Shown: in pieces, positions 24,325 through 27,875 of the stretch
Layout: the number at the start of each line of letters is the position of its first letter
How positions within the stretch are numbered: the stretch's first letter is position 1
Assembly (NCBI GenBank): GCA_050260355.1
Contig: JBLNBZ010000067.1
Location: 1-27,875 of the forward strand
Reading direction: 5' to 3'
Length of the DNA stretch: 27,875 nucleotides
Source of the DNA: CADEFX01 sp050260355
Lineage (GTDB): Bacteria > Pseudomonadota > Alphaproteobacteria > Rhizobiales > Hyphomicrobiaceae
The notes under the pieces: generated by a model
Seen by the model: only the letters and a program-made list of their open reading frames with translations
Databases searched by the model: none
Told to the model about the DNA's origin: nothing
Program-made: the position numbers and the translations under genes

Positions 24325-24882
24325 TTGAGACTGGGCGCTGTTGTCGGCCTCCTCGGTGCTGCGCTGGTCCTGCTCGGGGCTGATCCGGCGCAAGCCGGCG
24401 AGCCGCTTGCCGGCTTCATCACGGAGCTGAAGCTCGGCGCCCTTTGGCACGATCCGGGCGACCTGTGGAGCGGCTTCCGCCGCGAGCCGGAGTCCATCGA
24501 CATCAACGTCGAGGCGCTCCTGTCCCCCAGCCTGCCGTTCCTCTGGGGCCACATCCGGCCCGCCGTGGGCGGCACGATCAACACCGAGGGTGGAACCAGC
24601 AAGGCTTACATCGACGCGCGCTGGCAGATTGAGACGCCCTCCGGCATCTTTTTCGGCCTCGGCCTCGGTGCCGCCATCCACGATGGCGACATCACGCCCG
24701 TAGACCCGAACAAGAAGGCGCTGGGCTCGCGCGTGCTGTTCCACATCCCGGCCGAGATCGGCTGGCGCTTTGACGGCCACAACAGCGTGTCGGTCTACTT
24801 CGAGCATATCTCGAACGGTTATACGCAAGACTTCAACGAGGGCCTCGACGTGATTGGGGCGCGCTACGGCTACAAGTTTTGA
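24325..24882 (+). CDS. PagL-like lipid A 3-O-deacylase (acyloxyacyl hydrolase family)
   Basis: A 185 aa outer-membrane beta-barrel protein. No ATG is available at the N-terminus. TTG 24325 begins a clean signal peptide (MRLGAVVGLLGAALVLLGADPAQA, cited by ends, cleavage after residue 24); TTG 24304 is an alternative. The mature part has alternating barrel strands (SIDINVEALL, YIDARWQIE, GIFFGLGLGAAIH, SVSVYFEHIS) and ends in GARYGYKF with a C-terminal Phe, as barrel proteins do. PagL's catalytic His-x-Ser is present (His161, Ser163 in EHISNG). The third residue, Glu in Pseudomonas PagL, is Asp175 here. The protein would remove an acyl chain from lipid A. It sits among valine catabolism genes with no obvious link. 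Confidence 0.77.
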   Translation: MRLGAVVGLLGAALVLLGADPAQAGEPLAGFITELKLGALWHDPGDLWSGFRREPESIDINVEALLSPSLPFLWGHIRPAVGGTINTEGGTSKAYIDARWQIETPSGIFFGLGLGAAIHDGDITPVDPNKKALGSRVLFHIPAEIGWRFDGHNSVSVYFEHISNGYTQDFNEGLDVIGARYGYKF

Positions 24883-24945
24883 GAAGGCGTGCTCCGCCAA
24901 AGCCGGCGGTCTATGATCGACCCCGTGCAGCGTCGTGGGGTGGGC

Positions 24946-25320
24946 ATGCCCGAGCCTTCGAACGAAAAGTCCGCCGCAGGTCCTGATGTCGCCGAGACGA
25001 TCGATGCGATCTTCCGCAACGGGTCCATCACCACCGTCGGGATAATTCTCGGCTTCTCCCTCGGCTTTCTCAGTCAATGGGCGTCCAACCCTATCGCCTG
25101 GAGCAAAGTCGACATTGCGGCAGCCGCCCCCATTATTCTTGGCATCGTTCTGCAGGGAAAGGCCCTGGCGGACCTGCTCAAGGTCGAGTCCCTCATCGCC
25201 CACAACTACGAGCGCTCCAGGAAGGTGTTCCTGGTCGGACTGGCCCTCGTCGCCGCTGGCGTCGCCGTCGCCATCCTGCTGGATATCTTGGGGCTCGGCC
25301 CGCGCACGCTCGCACCCTGA
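24946..25320 (+). CDS. Hypothetical membrane protein
   Basis: I do not recognise a family. From ATG 24946 the protein has 124 aa; ATG 24913 and GTG 24889 are longer alternatives (GAGAAGG just before the GTG). The N-terminal 30 residues are polar. Then come hydrophobic segments around TTVGIILGFSLGFLSQWA, VDIAAAAPIILGIVLQG and FLVGLALVAAGVAVAILLDIL, giving three likely membrane helices with a polar loop LLKVESLIAHNYERSRK between the last two. It starts some 60 bases after the PagL-like gene and ends about 100 bases before the hydrolase. No function can be assigned. Confidence 0.7.
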   Translation: MPEPSNEKSAAGPDVAETIDAIFRNGSITTVGIILGFSLGFLSQWASNPIAWSKVDIAAAAPIILGIVLQGKALADLLKVESLIAHNYERSRKVFLVGLALVAAGVAVAILLDILGLGPRTLAP

Positions 25321-25422
25321 TCCGGCATGCTGGAGCGCGCGCTCCGCCATGCTTGGACAGGGCCTTGGCTCGGCTCGCGCGCTCGTCTATGTCCTCGCAC
25401 AGACCCTGACCCGGTGACATGC

Positions 25423-26490
25423 ATGGACGTCGATACCGCCGCTGAAGTCATCATTCGTCGCGAAGGCCGTGCCGGGCGCATCACGCTCAATCGGCCAAAG
25501 GCGCTCAACGCGCTCACCCTCGGCATGGTGCGCGCGATCTGGAAAGCCATGCTCGCCTGGCAGGACGATCCGGCGATCGAGCTCGTGCTGCTCGACGGCA
25601 GCGGCGATCGCGCTTTTTGCGCTGGTGGCGACGTGCGCTGGCTTTATGACAGCCGCGTCAACGGCTCCGCCGATGCGCGCACCTTCTGGTCCGAGGAGTA
25701 CCGTCTCAACGCCCTGATTGGCCGCTATCCCAAGCCTTGCGTGGCGTTCATGGACGGCATCGTCATGGGCGGCGGGATCGGTCTCTCCGCACATGGCCGC
25801 CACCGCATCGTCACTGAGCGCAGCCAGCTTGCCATGCCCGAGACCGGCATCGCCCTCATCCCCGATGTCGGCGGCACGTGGCTCTTGTCGCGCGCGCCGG
25901 GCGAGACGGGCGCCTATCTCGGCCTGACCGGCGAGCGCATGCGCGGTGCAGGCACGATGTACGCCCGCTTCGCCGATACTTTCGTGCCGTCCGCGCACCT
26001 CGGCGACCTCGCGGCCGCCTTATGCGAGGCGAAAGCGGCCGACGTTGCAGCCACCATCCAGGGCTTTGCCGGCACGCCGCCGGCCTCCGAGCTTGCCCAG
26101 CGTGCCGGTCTCATCAATCGCGCCTTCCGCTTCGATACGGTCGAGGAAATCCTGGCCGAGCTTCGCTCCATCGGGGGCGACTGGGCCGAAAAGACGCTGT
26201 CCGAGCTCGCCACCAAATCACCGCTCAGCCTAAAGCTGACGCTTGCCGCCATCCGCAATGCGCGCAAGCTCGACTCGCTCGAGGCGGCCCTCAATGTCGA
26301 ATACCGCCTATGCGTGCGCCTGTTCGAGCACGGCGAATTTATCGAAGGCGTGCGCGCGCTGATCGTGGACAAGGACCGCCGGCCCAAGTGGAATCCGCCG
26401 CGCCTCGAGGACGTGCAGCCCAGCCTCGTCGCCGAGTGGCTCTCGCCGTTGCCGCCGCCCGAGGAGCTGGGCTTGCGCGCGCCCGGCTGA
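25423..26490 (+). CDS. 3-Hydroxyisobutyryl-CoA hydrolase (enoyl-CoA hydratase fold)
   Basis: A 355 aa crotonase-superfamily thioesterase that releases 3-hydroxyisobutyrate from its CoA ester in valine breakdown. Seen: RITLNRPKALNALT at the N-terminus, first oxyanion-hole segment AFCAGGDVRWLY (Cys66-Asp70), second MGGGIGLSAHG, and PETGIALIPDVGG with Glu140 and Asp148, the residues and spacing used by human HIBCH (Glu-x7-Asp). The C-terminal DKDRRPKWNPPRLEDV is also typical of this hydrolase and absent from plain hydratases. The ORF opens at 25327, but ATG 25423 gives the family N-terminus. The ribosome site is weak. The CaiB-like gene follows by 42 bases. Confidence 0.93.
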   Translation: MDVDTAAEVIIRREGRAGRITLNRPKALNALTLGMVRAIWKAMLAWQDDPAIELVLLDGSGDRAFCAGGDVRWLYDSRVNGSADARTFWSEEYRLNALIGRYPKPCVAFMDGIVMGGGIGLSAHGRHRIVTERSQLAMPETGIALIPDVGGTWLLSRAPGETGAYLGLTGERMRGAGTMYARFADTFVPSAHLGDLAAALCEAKAADVAATIQGFAGTPPASELAQRAGLINRAFRFDTVEEILAELRSIGGDWAEKTLSELATKSPLSLKLTLAAIRNARKLDSLEAALNVEYRLCVRLFEHGEFIEGVRALIVDKDRRPKWNPPRLEDVQPSLVAEWLSPLPPPEELGLRAPG

Positions 26491-26532
26491 TATCCAAAAC
26501 CACCCCAAGAAACGAGTTGCGGAGGATCAACG

Positions 26533-27768
26533 ATGACTGAAGTCGAGCGCAAGGGACCGCTCGTCGGCATGCGCGTGCTGGACCTGGCCCACGTCATGGC
26601 GGGCCCCACCTGCGGCCGCATGCTCGCGGACATGGGCGCCGACGTCATCAAGGTGGAGAAGGCAGGCGGCGGCGACGATACGCGCCACATGCTGCCGCCC
26701 GACATCAACGGCGAATCCGCCGCCTTCATGATGATGAACCGCAACAAGCGCGGCATCGTTCTCGACCTCAAGTCACCGCTCGCCCGCGAGGCTCTGAAGC
26801 GCCTCGTCAAGACGGCTGACGTCCTGATCGAAAACTATCGTCACGACACGCTCGACAAGCTCGGTCTCGGGTACGAGGACCTGAAGAAGGTGAACCCCGG
26901 CCTCATCTATTGCGCCATCTCGGGCTTCGGCCGCACCGGGCCCTATGCGGCTCAGGGGGGCTACGACCTCATTGCGCAGGGCATGTCGGGCCTCATGTCG
27001 ATTACCGGGGAGGGCCCCGGCCGTCCGCCGGTGAAAGTCGGCTCGCCGGCTTGCGACATCACCGCCGGCATCCTCGGAGCCATGGGTGTGTGCGCAGCCT
27101 ACGCGCACAAGCTCAAGACGGGCGAGGGCCAGCTCGTCGACACCTCGCTGTTCGAGGCCGGTATCACGCTCACCTATTGGCAATCAGCCATTTGTCTCGC
27201 GACCGGCGTCTCGCCGGGACCCATGGGCTCCGCCCACCCTCTCAACGCACCCTACCAGGCCTTCCAGACGAAGGACGGCTGGATCAACGTCGGCGCCTCG
27301 AACCAGAAGATGTATCCGCAGCTCTGCGCGCTGCTGGGCCAGCCTCAGCTCGCAAATGACCCCCGCTTCAAAACCGGCCGCGACCGCATGAACAATCTCG
27401 ATGTCCTGATCGAGACGCTCGCACCCCACTTCAAGAAGCGGACAACGGCGGAGTGGCTCGCCGAGCTCGAGCCGCTCGGAATCCCATCGGGGCCGGTGCT
27501 GTCCGTCGGCGACATGCACAAGCACCCTCAGACGCTCGCGCGCGACATGGTGCCCGCCGTGGACCATCCGGTTGCCGGACGGGTGACCACCATCGGCTTG
27601 CCCGTGAAGTTTTCGGAGACTCCGGGAGCCGTACTGACGCCGGCCCCTCTGTTCGGCCAGCACACCCGCGAAGTCCTTGCCGAGGCCGGCTTTACGGCCG
27701 GCGAGATCGACGCCCTTTTTGAAGCTGGCGCCGCCAAGGAGCCGGCCGCCCGCCAAGCCGCCAGGTAA
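26533..27768 (+). CDS. CaiB/BaiF family (class III) CoA-transferase
   Basis: A 411 aa family III CoA-transferase, which moves CoA between carboxylic acids through an aspartyl intermediate. Seen: N-terminal GMRVLDLAHVMAGPTCGRMLADMGADVIKVE, NRNKRGIVLDLKS, DVLIENYR, AISGFGRTGPYA-type segment, and the catalytic Asp175 in GSPACDITAG. The small domain and QDDGWINVG-like KDGWINVGASNQ follow in normal order. Length is usual for the family. A good GGAGG lies before ATG 26533. The substrate is not predictable: succinyl-CoA:carboxylate, formyl-CoA and racemase relatives share these motifs. Its position 42 bases after the valine-pathway hydrolase suggests one transcript and a short-chain or branched acid. 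Confidence 0.92.
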   Translation: MTEVERKGPLVGMRVLDLAHVMAGPTCGRMLADMGADVIKVEKAGGGDDTRHMLPPDINGESAAFMMMNRNKRGIVLDLKSPLAREALKRLVKTADVLIENYRHDTLDKLGLGYEDLKKVNPGLIYCAISGFGRTGPYAAQGGYDLIAQGMSGLMSITGEGPGRPPVKVGSPACDITAGILGAMGVCAAYAHKLKTGEGQLVDTSLFEAGITLTYWQSAICLATGVSPGPMGSAHPLNAPYQAFQTKDGWINVGASNQKMYPQLCALLGQPQLANDPRFKTGRDRMNNLDVLIETLAPHFKKRTTAEWLAELEPLGIPSGPVLSVGDMHKHPQTLARDMVPAVDHPVAGRVTTIGLPVKFSETPGAVLTPAPLFGQHTREVLAEAGFTAGEIDALFEAGAAKEPAARQAAR

Positions 27769-27774
27769 CCGATT

Positions 27775-27792
27775 GGCCCGCCGAGCCGGGCC
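27775..27792 (+). terminator. Stem-loop after the CoA-transferase gene
   Basis: GGCCCG (27775-27780) and CGGGCC (27787-27792) form a perfect six-base-pair stem with a six-base loop, starting six bases after the stop. There is no T-run. The last 83 bases of the window contain a purine-rich AGGGGGACTGGGGAAA end but no gene. Confidence 0.4.
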
Positions 27793-27875
27793 GTCGCCGA
27801 GCCTCGAATTCCCGGTCGCCCCTTACCATATTGTCGCCAGCAACGCTGGGGACATCTACAGGGGGACTGGGGAAA

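Overview
The window looks like chromosomal DNA of a high-G+C alphaproteobacterium, most likely of the order Hyphomicrobiales. The evidence is strong GC third-position bias, long antisense shadow ORFs, a fused indolepyruvate ferredoxin oxidoreductase, a rhizobial-type malonyl-CoA synthetase, and a LIV-type ABC operon that carries its own acyl-CoA synthetase. The organism cannot be fixed further from the sequence alone. No tRNA, rRNA, CRISPR array, insertion sequence, phage gene or replication origin was seen, and no stretch over 300 bases lacks a gene.

Layout. Positions 1-1511 hold two exported proteins: a DUF1007 protein with a canonical EF-hand loop and a membrane-anchored thioredoxin-like protein. 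Positions 1715-9166 run on the + strand: fused 2-oxoacid (indolepyruvate-type) oxidoreductase, Nudix hydrolase, MFS transporter, MatB-like malonyl-CoA synthetase and a small GNAT-like protein. A frameshifted remnant of an alpha/beta-hydrolase C-terminus (haloalkane-dehalogenase-like) lies at 9163-9293. Positions 17949-9315 (- strand) form a compact seven-gene operon: long-chain-type acyl-CoA synthetase, LivG-, LivH-, LivM-, LivK- and LivF-like ABC components, and a PaaK-like adenylating enzyme that lacks the usual SSGTTG P-loop.

From 18210 onward come valine catabolism genes on the + strand: methylmalonate-semialdehyde dehydrogenase, isobutyryl-CoA dehydrogenase-like and 3-hydroxyisobutyryl-CoA hydrolase. 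They are interrupted by a - strand group (small periplasmic protein, M20 dipeptidase, DUF3574 protein) and by + strand GST, PagL-like and membrane-protein genes. A CaiB/BaiF CoA-transferase closes the window.

The common theme is CoA-thioester metabolism of carboxylic acids: uptake by the ABC system, activation by two adenylating enzymes, oxidative decarboxylation of 2-oxoacids, malonate activation, valine breakdown and CoA transfer. The best candidate for an incompletely described system is the transporter-plus-ligase operon. Most other genes are ordinary housekeeping or catabolic genes.
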